55,742 nucleotides of DNA from Eubacterium sp. (GTDB lineage Bacteria > Bacillota > Clostridia > Lachnospirales > Lachnospiraceae): positions 1-55,742 of the forward strand of contig JAFOIV010000123.1 of assembly GCA_017420535.1 (NCBI GenBank), read 5' to 3'. Numbering within the stretch: position 1 is the stretch's first letter; each line of letters starts with the position of its first letter. The notes below the pieces were generated by a model. That model searched no databases. It had not been told where the DNA came from and saw nothing but the letters and a program-made list of their open reading frames with translations. Positions 1 through 6,991 of the stretch are shown here, piece by piece. The position numbers and the translations under genes are program-made.

Positions 1-48
1 CATTATTATATCACTGGAGGTTTTTTACTGTAAGCTAAAGCGATTTCC

Positions 49-80
49 ACCACCTGCATAGCAGGTGGTTTATTTGTTTG
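49..80 (+). terminator. Hairpin with T-rich tail at the left edge
   Basis: A perfect 9-bp stem (ACCACCTGC at 49-57, GCAGGTGGT at 61-69) with a 3-nt loop is followed by TTATTTGTTTG on the plus strand. It looks like an intrinsic terminator for something left of the window. Hairpins of this kind also occur at ends of IS200/IS605-type elements, which I cannot test because the neighbouring sequence is missing. Confidence 0.45.
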
Positions 81-140
81 GCCATTTACTGCTTCTTAAA
101 TTTCTATATTCTTTATGCCAAACGGGGCCATGCCCCAACA

Positions 141-171
141 AAAAAAACGCAGCTGTCATATGACAGCTGCG
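141..171 (-). terminator. Intrinsic terminator of the licCA-licC-BCCT operon
   Basis: A perfect 24-nt palindrome (148-171) is followed on the minus strand by a run of T (141-147). It lies 17 nt past the BCCT stop codon, so it should end the choline operon transcript. A second small hairpin (GGGGC/GCCCC, 124-136) follows. Confidence 0.85.
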
Positions 172-187
172 CTGTAATCATAATATA

Positions 188-1726
188 TTAGTTTTTCTTC
201 TTTTCCTTTAGCTCTCCCATATACTTCTTTCCATCTTTTATAAAACTGATAGCGATAAGTACAAGAACTAAGGCAAGTGGGAAGGCTGCTATTATACTTA
301 CAGCCTGAATATTAGTCATTGAGCTCTCTGAGAAAAGAAGAGCTATTGGAAGAAGGATAAGAAGAAGGCACCACATAAGTTCAACAAGCTTATTAGGATT
401 CTTTCCTTCATCAAGTTTTCTATAACTATAGCATGATGCAATGAAAGCAATTGAGTCAAATGATGTAGCATAGAAAGCGATCATTGTACAAATAAGCCAT
501 ACAAGTACTACAGGAACAATAGGAAGGGTCTTCATCATTGCGATGATAATGTCATATACGTTATCGCCATTGTTATACATTGCAATAAAATCAGCTGCAC
601 CTGACATATGTTTACCCATTGAGTAATTACCAAGAATGATAAAACTTACAAGAGTTGAACCAACACCAAATACATATCCACCTAGTACAGTCTGTCTTAC
701 TGTTCTACCCTTTGAAATCTGTCCGATAAAGAAAGGAGCAGCAACACACCATACCATCCAGTATGCCCAGTAATAGATTGTCCAGTTCTGTGGAAAACTA
801 TTCTTTCTAAGCGGATCAGAATAAGTTGATAATTCAAAGAAATTACCAAATAATTTACCAATTGATTCTACGCCAGTTTCAATAATATACTTTGTCTGTC
901 CTCCAAAGAAAAGAACGAATAATAATAATCCGAAGAATAAATACATACAGGCATTTGCAAGATGTGAGATACCCTTGATTCCATGAAGAAGTGAATATGT
1001 ATAAATGATACATGTTACAAAAAGTATCACTATTGTAATAACAGTTCTGTTAAGCTGAATTCCAGTAAGAGCTTCAATAGCCGCTGCCATAAGTGGAGTT
1101 GCAACTGAGAAAGTTGTAGCTGTTCCTGCAATAAGTGCAAATACTGCAAGAAGGTCTATGATTCTACCAAGGATTCCATCAGTATGCTTTCCAAGAATCG
1201 GACGACAAGCTTCTGAAAACTTCTGTCTGTCTCTCTTTCTTACATGAAGCATAAAACCAAATGCTACAGCAAGTACAAGGTAAAATGACCATGGGATAAA
1301 ACTCCAGTGAAAAAGAGGGAAAACTCCAGCCCATTCCTGAACAGAACCCATTTCAGCAATATGTGGCTCAGCAGCATACATTACCCATTCTGAAAATGAA
1401 TAAAAGAGAATATCCGCTGCAAGTCCACAAGTAAACATCATAGAACCCCATTTAAAGAAACCATATTTTGGCTTCTCATCTGGAGCACCCAGTACTATAT
1501 CTCCATATTTACTAAATGAGATAAATATTGAAACAAGGAAAAGTCCAAGGCCTATTATTAAATAATAAGATCCAAGAGTATCACCAAAGAAAAATCTAAC
1601 CTGGCTTACAACCGCGTTGGATTTATCCGGGAAAATAAAGAATAATAATGCTAAACCTACGATGATAGCCAATGGAACCAATGTGATTATCCAGTCCACC
1701 TGGCTTTTTTTAATTCTTTCAATCAT
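188..1726 (-). CDS. BCCT-family transporter, probable choline importer
   Basis: A 512-residue polytopic membrane protein with about 12 hydrophobic segments. The family hallmark is seen as YYWAYWMVWC (about 318-327) followed by ISKGRT (337-342); BCCT proteins carry quaternary amines such as choline, betaine or carnitine. The glycine-rich stretch expected in TM3 is replaced by CGLAADILFYSFSEW (about 100-114), so the protein is a divergent branch and coupling ion and substrate cannot be read directly. The start has an AAAGGAG site, and the gene begins 7 nt after licC, as the last gene of that operon. From the context I infer that it supplies choline to LicCA, the job done by the unrelated permease LicB in Haemophilus and pneumococcus. 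Confidence 0.85.
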   Translation of the reverse strand: MIERIKKSQVDWIITLVPLAIIVGLALLFFIFPDKSNAVVSQVRFFFGDTLGSYYLIIGLGLFLVSIFISFSKYGDIVLGAPDEKPKYGFFKWGSMMFTCGLAADILFYSFSEWVMYAAEPHIAEMGSVQEWAGVFPLFHWSFIPWSFYLVLAVAFGFMLHVRKRDRQKFSEACRPILGKHTDGILGRIIDLLAVFALIAGTATTFSVATPLMAAAIEALTGIQLNRTVITIVILFVTCIIYTYSLLHGIKGISHLANACMYLFFGLLLFVLFFGGQTKYIIETGVESIGKLFGNFFELSTYSDPLRKNSFPQNWTIYYWAYWMVWCVAAPFFIGQISKGRTVRQTVLGGYVFGVGSTLVSFIILGNYSMGKHMSGAADFIAMYNNGDNVYDIIIAMMKTLPIVPVVLVWLICTMIAFYATSFDSIAFIASCYSYRKLDEGKNPNKLVELMWCLLLILLPIALLFSESSMTNIQAVSIIAAFPLALVLVLIAISFIKDGKKYMGELKEKKKN

Positions 1727-1733
1727 TTTAAAG

Positions 1734-2612
1734 TTACTCCTTTTCTGTGATCTTAATTATTTTTTTGTCGGCATATTTATATGAATACTTAATACCTTTT
1801 AAATTAAAAGTAAAACCTGAGGCTTCGTTATTCTTATCATTAAAGGATTTGAAGCCATCCATGTCACACTCAGATACATTAAGTCTCGCTGCAATACTTT
1901 TTAATATTGAAGAACGAGTATTATCTACATATGAATCATCAAATTCTCTTAATTCATCTATAGTATCAAATTCAAAGATTATATCATCAGGATATTTCTT
2001 CATCTTCATTTTTAATCTATCAATATTTTCAATGAAGATGTCTTCCCAATATTTATCTGCTGTTTCCGGAAGATCATAAACTTCATCCAATATCTTGGTA
2101 AAAACATTGCTGAAGTTCTCATCCCAGAATACATGCCCCAACATATACCAGGATGAAATACCACCAATAGAAACCTTTGAGATAAACCCATCCTCATCTG
2201 TTGTGATACACCATTCATTTGTTCTTCCATCTGAATAAAGCGCTGAATAGAATGCACATTCTTCCTCACTATTAAATGGATTATCATTAAAATAATTATC
2301 AGCACAACAGATATATGTATTCTTTAATATATCTTCTATTGCTTTAATACTTGAATTATTATTTCTTGTTTTGTAATAAGGATTATGTCTTAATTTAATA
2401 TCACATTTTTCCTCTAAATACTGGAAAAGCTCTGCCTTATACCCTGTTACAACATAAACCTCTTTTATACCAGCTTCATGTAACTGCCTTATCTGTCTCT
2501 CAATAAGGACCTCTCCTTTTACCTCAGCTAAAGCCTTAGGTTTTTCATAGGATAAGGGTGCAAATCTGCTGGCTGTACCAGCCGCAAGTATTACGGCATT
2601 ATCGACTTTCAT
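1734..2612 (-). CDS. licC: CTP:phosphocholine cytidylyltransferase (LicC) with a kinase-lobe remnant
   Basis: The nucleotidyltransferase domain spans about 4-226. It shows the nucleotide-binding loop (ILAAGTASRFAPL with KPKAL, residues 8-28), the likely metal-binding ADNY (104-107), NEW (132-134), FWD (162-164) and YWED (188-191); from memory these match pneumococcal LicC closely. The expected reaction is CTP plus phosphocholine to CDP-choline, in the cytoplasm. LicC is usually about 230 residues. The extra C-terminal part (about 230-292) aligns with the linker and first kinase lobe of the upstream LicCA protein and then stops, so this gene looks like a LicCA paralogue that lost its kinase domain. 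The gene starts 3 nt after the licCA stop, which suggests translational coupling. Confidence 0.85.
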   Translation of the reverse strand: MKVDNAVILAAGTASRFAPLSYEKPKALAEVKGEVLIERQIRQLHEAGIKEVYVVTGYKAELFQYLEEKCDIKLRHNPYYKTRNNNSSIKAIEDILKNTYICCADNYFNDNPFNSEEECAFYSALYSDGRTNEWCITTDEDGFISKVSIGGISSWYMLGHVFWDENFSNVFTKILDEVYDLPETADKYWEDIFIENIDRLKMKMKKYPDDIIFEFDTIDELREFDDSYVDNTRSSILKSIAARLNVSECDMDGFKSFNDKNNEASGFTFNLKGIKYSYKYADKKIIKITEKE

Positions 2613-2615
2613 GCC

Positions 2616-4364
2616 TTACATCCTCTCTTTCGCATATATATAATAGTCTTTGGCATATCGATATTGTCTAAGGCTGTATTCACCAAATTCAATTCCAAGA
2701 TGAGCCTTATACTCGCACCAGTTGGACCATAAAAGTCCCGCAATGGCTATATAACAATAAATCTTTGTCCTTACTTCTTCAGGGCATTTATCTTCATAGT
2801 AAATGTCTATGATAAAGTCAACCATGCTCTTTTCGTACATACTGTAAATGGCAAACATTGCAATATCCAGATCAGGATCCTGCATACCTGCATATTCCCA
2901 ATCGGTAAGCTGAAGCTTCTCTTCTCCATTTTCCTTATAGAAAAGGAAATTATCGCAATTTGCATCTATATGTGTAAGGCATCTCTTTTTATCAAGGCCA
3001 TCTACATAAGAAATCAGCTCTAATACATGTTCCTTGGTCTTAAGATAATCAGGATATGAAGAAGGCTCACCATTCCATAATGATTCATAGAAATTAATCT
3101 CTTTAAGAAGATTGAATTCATGATCCACTTTAAGATTCATCTTGTGAAGCTTCTTAAGTAAAGTAAAGCATCTCTGTATATCTTCAACTTTCCTGTCATT
3201 ACAGGTTCTGACACCCTCGAGGAATTTAGTAACCTTATATCCATTTTCAGGATTAATATAAACAGGATCATCAGAGAATCCTTTGCCTGCAATGGCACGA
3301 TAAACTTCTGCTTCTTCTTTTCTATTTATAAGCTTATCAGTTCCTTCTCCAGGAATTCTCATGATATATTTGTTACCGTCATAACTAAAAAGGAATGATC
3401 TATTAGTCATACCCTTCTTAAGTACTTCAATATTTTTAATATCTTTGACATCACATTTAAATACCTCAGCAAGCACAAGAATTGCTTCTGACTGAAGCTG
3501 TTTAGACTTATCATCTAACTGTCTAAGCTGTTCAAAGGTATTGATCTCATACACTTTTTCCTTTGGGATACATCTTGCTTTGGTGAACATTCTTCCATTT
3601 TCATCATATAAAGCCTCTTCCCAGAAATCATTATCATGATAAGCTGATTTTGAAAGTTCTTTCATTCTTTTCTTTAAAATCATAGAATCATTCTTGCTGA
3701 TAAATGAAAGTCCTATCATTGAATTTCCCTGAACATTTTTAGCAATTTTCACAAGCTCATAGCTTCTTGCAAGTTTAACATCGCTACAGCTGTCTTTTTT
3801 ATCAGTGATCATATACCAGGAATAAGCTTCATTTTTCCCAAATGGATTCTCTTCAAACCATACATCTGAAGGAACAATATAACTATTCCCTATATATTTT
3901 TCAGCTTTCATAAGAGAACAGAGGTTATTCTTTAAGACGTAATCTGGATTTACTATCAGTTCAACATTGTATTTATCAATAAGATAATCAAACTGTTCTT
4001 TCATAAATCCAACTACTACATATATTTTTTTAATTCCCGCTTCATGAAGCTGATTTATAAGTCGTTCAATGAGGATCTCTCCCTTTACCTTAAGAAAAGC
4101 TTTAGGACATTCATGATTGATGGGAACCATACGCATACCAAAGCCAGCCGCAAGGATTATTGCATTCTTTGGCTTAAAAGCATCAATATATTCCCTTCCT
4201 TTATCAGTGATCTTCATCATGTGAATATATTTATCTTCTTCTAATATTCTTAAAGATTTATTCACCAGACCTAAGGCATGTCCTACATGGGATGCAATCT
4301 CTCTTTGAGTTGAATAATCTTTTTCATATAATGCTTTAAGTATATCTGCTTGCTGTATATTCAT
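2616..4364 (-). CDS. licCA: Winged-helix/cytidylyltransferase/choline kinase fusion (LicCA type)
   Basis: Three parts are visible in 582 residues. Residues 1-63 form a MarR-like winged helix (STQREIASHVGHALGLVNKSL, then a wing near 46-56). Residues 66 to about 285 are a LicC-type nucleotidyltransferase (IILAAGFGMR, PKAF). Residues about 295-582 are a choline/ethanolamine kinase with the Brenner motif HIDANCDNFLF (465-475) and metal-binding DWEY (488-491). The kinase should phosphorylate choline. In the transferase domain, acidic residues kept in the neighbouring licC are changed (NEW to YSW, FWD to FIS), so it may be impaired or have another substrate. The gene has a good promoter at 4389-4417 and an AAGGAGG site, and is first in the operon. 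The helix domain could bind the palindrome over its own start site; this is inference. Confidence 0.85.
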   Translation of the reverse strand: MNIQQADILKALYEKDYSTQREIASHVGHALGLVNKSLRILEEDKYIHMMKITDKGREYIDAFKPKNAIILAAGFGMRMVPINHECPKAFLKVKGEILIERLINQLHEAGIKKIYVVVGFMKEQFDYLIDKYNVELIVNPDYVLKNNLCSLMKAEKYIGNSYIVPSDVWFEENPFGKNEAYSWYMITDKKDSCSDVKLARSYELVKIAKNVQGNSMIGLSFISKNDSMILKKRMKELSKSAYHDNDFWEEALYDENGRMFTKARCIPKEKVYEINTFEQLRQLDDKSKQLQSEAILVLAEVFKCDVKDIKNIEVLKKGMTNRSFLFSYDGNKYIMRIPGEGTDKLINRKEEAEVYRAIAGKGFSDDPVYINPENGYKVTKFLEGVRTCNDRKVEDIQRCFTLLKKLHKMNLKVDHEFNLLKEINFYESLWNGEPSSYPDYLKTKEHVLELISYVDGLDKKRCLTHIDANCDNFLFYKENGEEKLQLTDWEYAGMQDPDLDIAMFAIYSMYEKSMVDFIIDIYYEDKCPEEVRTKIYCYIAIAGLLWSNWCEYKAHLGIEFGEYSLRQYRYAKDYYIYAKERM

Positions 4365-4376
4365 CGGAACCTCCTT

Positions 4377-4390
4377 TTGTTCATGAACAA
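4377..4390. promoter_or_regulatory. 14-bp perfect palindrome over the licCA start site (candidate operator)
   Basis: TTGTTCATGAACAA touches the -10 box (4389-4394) and covers the expected +1 near 4382, just ahead of the ribosome binding site. This is a repressor-like position. The core TGTTCATGAACA recurs exactly at 9905-9916, ahead of the second repeat protein. Confidence 0.6.
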
Positions 4391-4417
4391 TATAGCACTT
4401 TTTTATACTGAACTCAA
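4389..4417 (-). promoter_or_regulatory. Sigma-A-type promoter of the licCA operon
   Basis: On the minus strand a -35 box TTGAGT (4412-4417) and a -10 box TATATT (4389-4394) are separated by exactly 17 bp, about 25-50 bp ahead of licCA. Confidence 0.75.
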
Positions 4418-4465
4418 GTAGATTTTATCCTTCTAAACAAATATTTTTAGAAAAAACTTCCATGC

Positions 4466-4517
4466 AAAAAAGCCGACCTCTGAATATTAGATTTATTTCT
4501 AACATCCAGAGATCGGC
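4466..4517 (-). terminator. Intrinsic terminator after the first choline-binding protein gene
   Basis: GCCGATCTCTG (minus strand, 4507-4517) pairs with CAGAGGTCGGC (4472-4482) with one G-U pair, followed by TTTTTT (4466-4471). It isolates the gene at 4550-6793 from licCA. Confidence 0.85.
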
Positions 4518-4549
4518 ATGAATACTTAATACTTATTCAGTTTAATTAC

Positions 4550-6793
4550 TTAAAACTTTATAATTGTGCATTTACCATCTGCTCCTGCAAACCATCCTGC
4601 ACTATCAGGAACATACTCATTTACAAGCATTCCTCCCTCTTCAAAATAGTACCATGATCCATTATACTTGAGCCATCCATTATAGAGATTTCCATTTGAA
4701 TCAGCATAGCCCCATACATTATTATATTTAAACCAGCCTGTTACTAATGAACCATCTCTATTAAAGAAATAATCTTTATCATTGATTTCCATATGATAAT
4801 AGTTTTCATCTGTATAAGATGAAGGCACAGTAACAAAAACACCAAATTTATAATAGTACCACTTTCCATTCTCTTTTACCCATTTGTCTTTAGGGGCAAT
4901 ACCAGTCTTTGAATCAGTTAATACTCTTACTGTTACATCTCCATATTTAGGAGTTAAAGTTGATTTTCCTTTTATGTATTTTCCATCATCGCCTATAACA
5001 TAAGCACCAACAGCATCATCTGAAGAAGAAGAGCCATTTTCATAGTTTATTCTTCCTTTTTCATCCTTAAACAGATATATAATAGAATCTGTAACCATTT
5101 TACCTTCTTTAAAATAATAGTCTCCCATCCATCCCTCATGGGCTTTACCATTATTATCAAAGTAATACCAAACAGTCTCACCATATTCATTATCTTTATA
5201 CCAGCCTTTTACCATCTTTCCATCAGACTTAAAGGCATATTTATTACCATCTATTGTAGTAATAGTATTACTCTTCATTTCTGAATCATTAAAGTAATAA
5301 TAATCACTTCCTGATTTGATCCATCCTGTATAATTCTGGCCTTCTTTATAATAACGCCAGCTGCTTCCATATTTTGTCCAGCCGTTAGCAACCTTTCCCT
5401 CATCATCAAAGTAATATGTTTTGTCATATGATGATGATGAATAAGTGCGCTTATTATCTTTAAAATAATAAGTTCTACCAGCTAAAGTATGTCCATCTTC
5501 AAAGTAATAAGAAGCTCCAGCTGATTTTAACCAGCCATCTTTCTGGATCTGTCCAGTAGCATCTGATAAATACCATCCGTTTGATCCATCAGCATCAACA
5601 CAGTGATACCATCCCTTATTCATTGAACCATCAGGTCTGAAATAGTATTTCTTACCATCGATTGTTTTTACAGAATCAGTAACAAGTCTTCCACCATCAA
5701 GATAATACCATTTACCATTTGACTTGAACCATCCTTTATCCTTAACAACACCCTTCTTATCAACAATAGTGATATCACCATCTGATGTAACATAAGGACC
5801 ACTTGTTAAATGACCATCCTTATCAAAACAATAATATTTATCTTTATCATAAATAATTGTAGATGTTGCCATTTCAGGACAGAAATAATACCATTTACCA
5901 TTTATCTTCTTCCATCCCTGAACAAGAGACCATTTATCATCATTAAAATAGAACCACTTTGCGTCCTCGCTGGAAGTCTGCACCTTCTTCCAGCCTTTGG
6001 CAGTTACAACATGACCATACTGATCAGCAACATATAGTTTTGAATCAACCTCAAAAACTCCCCTTTGCATAACAGGGTCAAGGTAATAATTAACTCCATT
6101 CTGTTTATGCCAGCCGGTTTTTAATTTACCTGTATTATCTAATACATATACCCAGTCTTCTACAGTGGTACTCCAAGATATATCATGTTCATACTTATAC
6201 CATCCAACAGTAGTTGCAATTTTTCCATCAGAATCAGCTACAAAACAATTTGAACCAACCATAAAAACGCCTGTGGCAACTCTTCCCTTATAAGAATCCC
6301 CTGGTTTGAAATAATATTTCTTTCCATTTATTGTCTTAAAACCTGTTGCAAGTTTTCCTGTAGAATCTGTTACATAATATAAATATCCATATTTATCTTC
6401 AACAAATCCAACCTTTGTTACTTTGTTTCCTTTTGAATCAGCCATATAATAGATATTATTTTCCTTATATGGAAGATTTGCTGTATGAGTTGTTGCAAGT
6501 GAAGCATCAATTGTAACTTCCTCTTCCTTTTCCTCAGTTACTACTACAGGATCTTTTTTTACATCTTCTGTTGTTTCAGTAACTTCTTTCTCTGCAACTT
6601 CACCTTCTGTAACCACTTCCTCTGTAACCTCATCTTCTTCGAGCTGTAAAGAAGCATCTGTTCCAGTTGCCACAGTTGATGAATCACTGATTTCATCCGC
6701 TCTAACAGTACTTATCTTTCCAAAATTCATACCTGATACAGTAAATGCACCCGAGAGAAGAAATGCTGCTGTAAGCAAACTCTTTTTTCTCAT
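4550..6793 (-). CDS. Secreted choline-binding-repeat protein (no catalytic domain)
   Basis: A Sec signal peptide (MRKKSLLTAAFLLSGAF, likely cut near VRADE at 30-34) is followed by an acidic Glu/Thr/Val linker (about 40-95). The rest of the 747 residues is more than twenty cell-wall-binding repeats of the CW_binding_1 type, with units such as GWKKINGKWYYF and GWFKSNGKWYYL. In pneumococcal proteins such repeats form aromatic cages that hold phosphocholine on teichoic acid. No enzyme domain is visible, so an adhesin, scaffold or surface-coat role is most likely. Similar repeats in clostridial toxins bind carbohydrate instead, so choline as ligand is inferred from the lic genes alongside. The start has a GGAGG site; the gene is a single-gene unit with its own terminator. 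Confidence 0.85.
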   Translation of the reverse strand: MRKKSLLTAAFLLSGAFTVSGMNFGKISTVRADEISDSSTVATGTDASLQLEEDEVTEEVVTEGEVAEKEVTETTEDVKKDPVVVTEEKEEEVTIDASLATTHTANLPYKENNIYYMADSKGNKVTKVGFVEDKYGYLYYVTDSTGKLATGFKTINGKKYYFKPGDSYKGRVATGVFMVGSNCFVADSDGKIATTVGWYKYEHDISWSTTVEDWVYVLDNTGKLKTGWHKQNGVNYYLDPVMQRGVFEVDSKLYVADQYGHVVTAKGWKKVQTSSEDAKWFYFNDDKWSLVQGWKKINGKWYYFCPEMATSTIIYDKDKYYCFDKDGHLTSGPYVTSDGDITIVDKKGVVKDKGWFKSNGKWYYLDGGRLVTDSVKTIDGKKYYFRPDGSMNKGWYHCVDADGSNGWYLSDATGQIQKDGWLKSAGASYYFEDGHTLAGRTYYFKDNKRTYSSSSYDKTYYFDDEGKVANGWTKYGSSWRYYKEGQNYTGWIKSGSDYYYFNDSEMKSNTITTIDGNKYAFKSDGKMVKGWYKDNEYGETVWYYFDNNGKAHEGWMGDYYFKEGKMVTDSIIYLFKDEKGRINYENGSSSSDDAVGAYVIGDDGKYIKGKSTLTPKYGDVTVRVLTDSKTGIAPKDKWVKENGKWYYYKFGVFVTVPSSYTDENYYHMEINDKDYFFNRDGSLVTGWFKYNNVWGYADSNGNLYNGWLKYNGSWYYFEEGGMLVNEYVPDSAGWFAGADGKCTIIKF

Positions 6794-6860
6794 TAACCTT
6801 ACCTCCGTTAATTAATATTTACTCCAATTATTTTAATATAATACTCATAAAAAACAAGTA

Positions 6861-6876
6861 TGAAAACAACCATTTT
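6861..6876 (-). promoter_or_regulatory. 16-nt upstream motif shared by the two repeat-protein genes (copy 1)
   Basis: The minus strand reads AAAATGGTTGTTTTCA about 68 nt ahead of the start codon. It matches copy 2 (9871-9886) at 14 of 16 positions. Its TTTTCA end sits 17 bp from a TATTAT, so it may overlap a weak -35 box. Confidence 0.45.
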
Positions 6877-6929
6877 TTCTAAAATTATGATACCAAAAGT
6901 ATAGTCTCCAAGAGTTTTAAATCCCATAC

Positions 6930-6968
6930 AAAAAAGGGAGCATACCAAAATAAATTGATACACTCCCC
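6930..6968 (-). terminator. Intrinsic terminator after the second repeat-protein gene
   Basis: On the minus strand a stem of about 12 bp with several G-U pairs (GGGAGTGTATCAA against TTGGTATGCTCCC) is followed by TTTTTT, just past the stop codon at 6992. Confidence 0.8.
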
Positions 6969-6991
6969 AAAAACTATATTCCAGCTATTTT

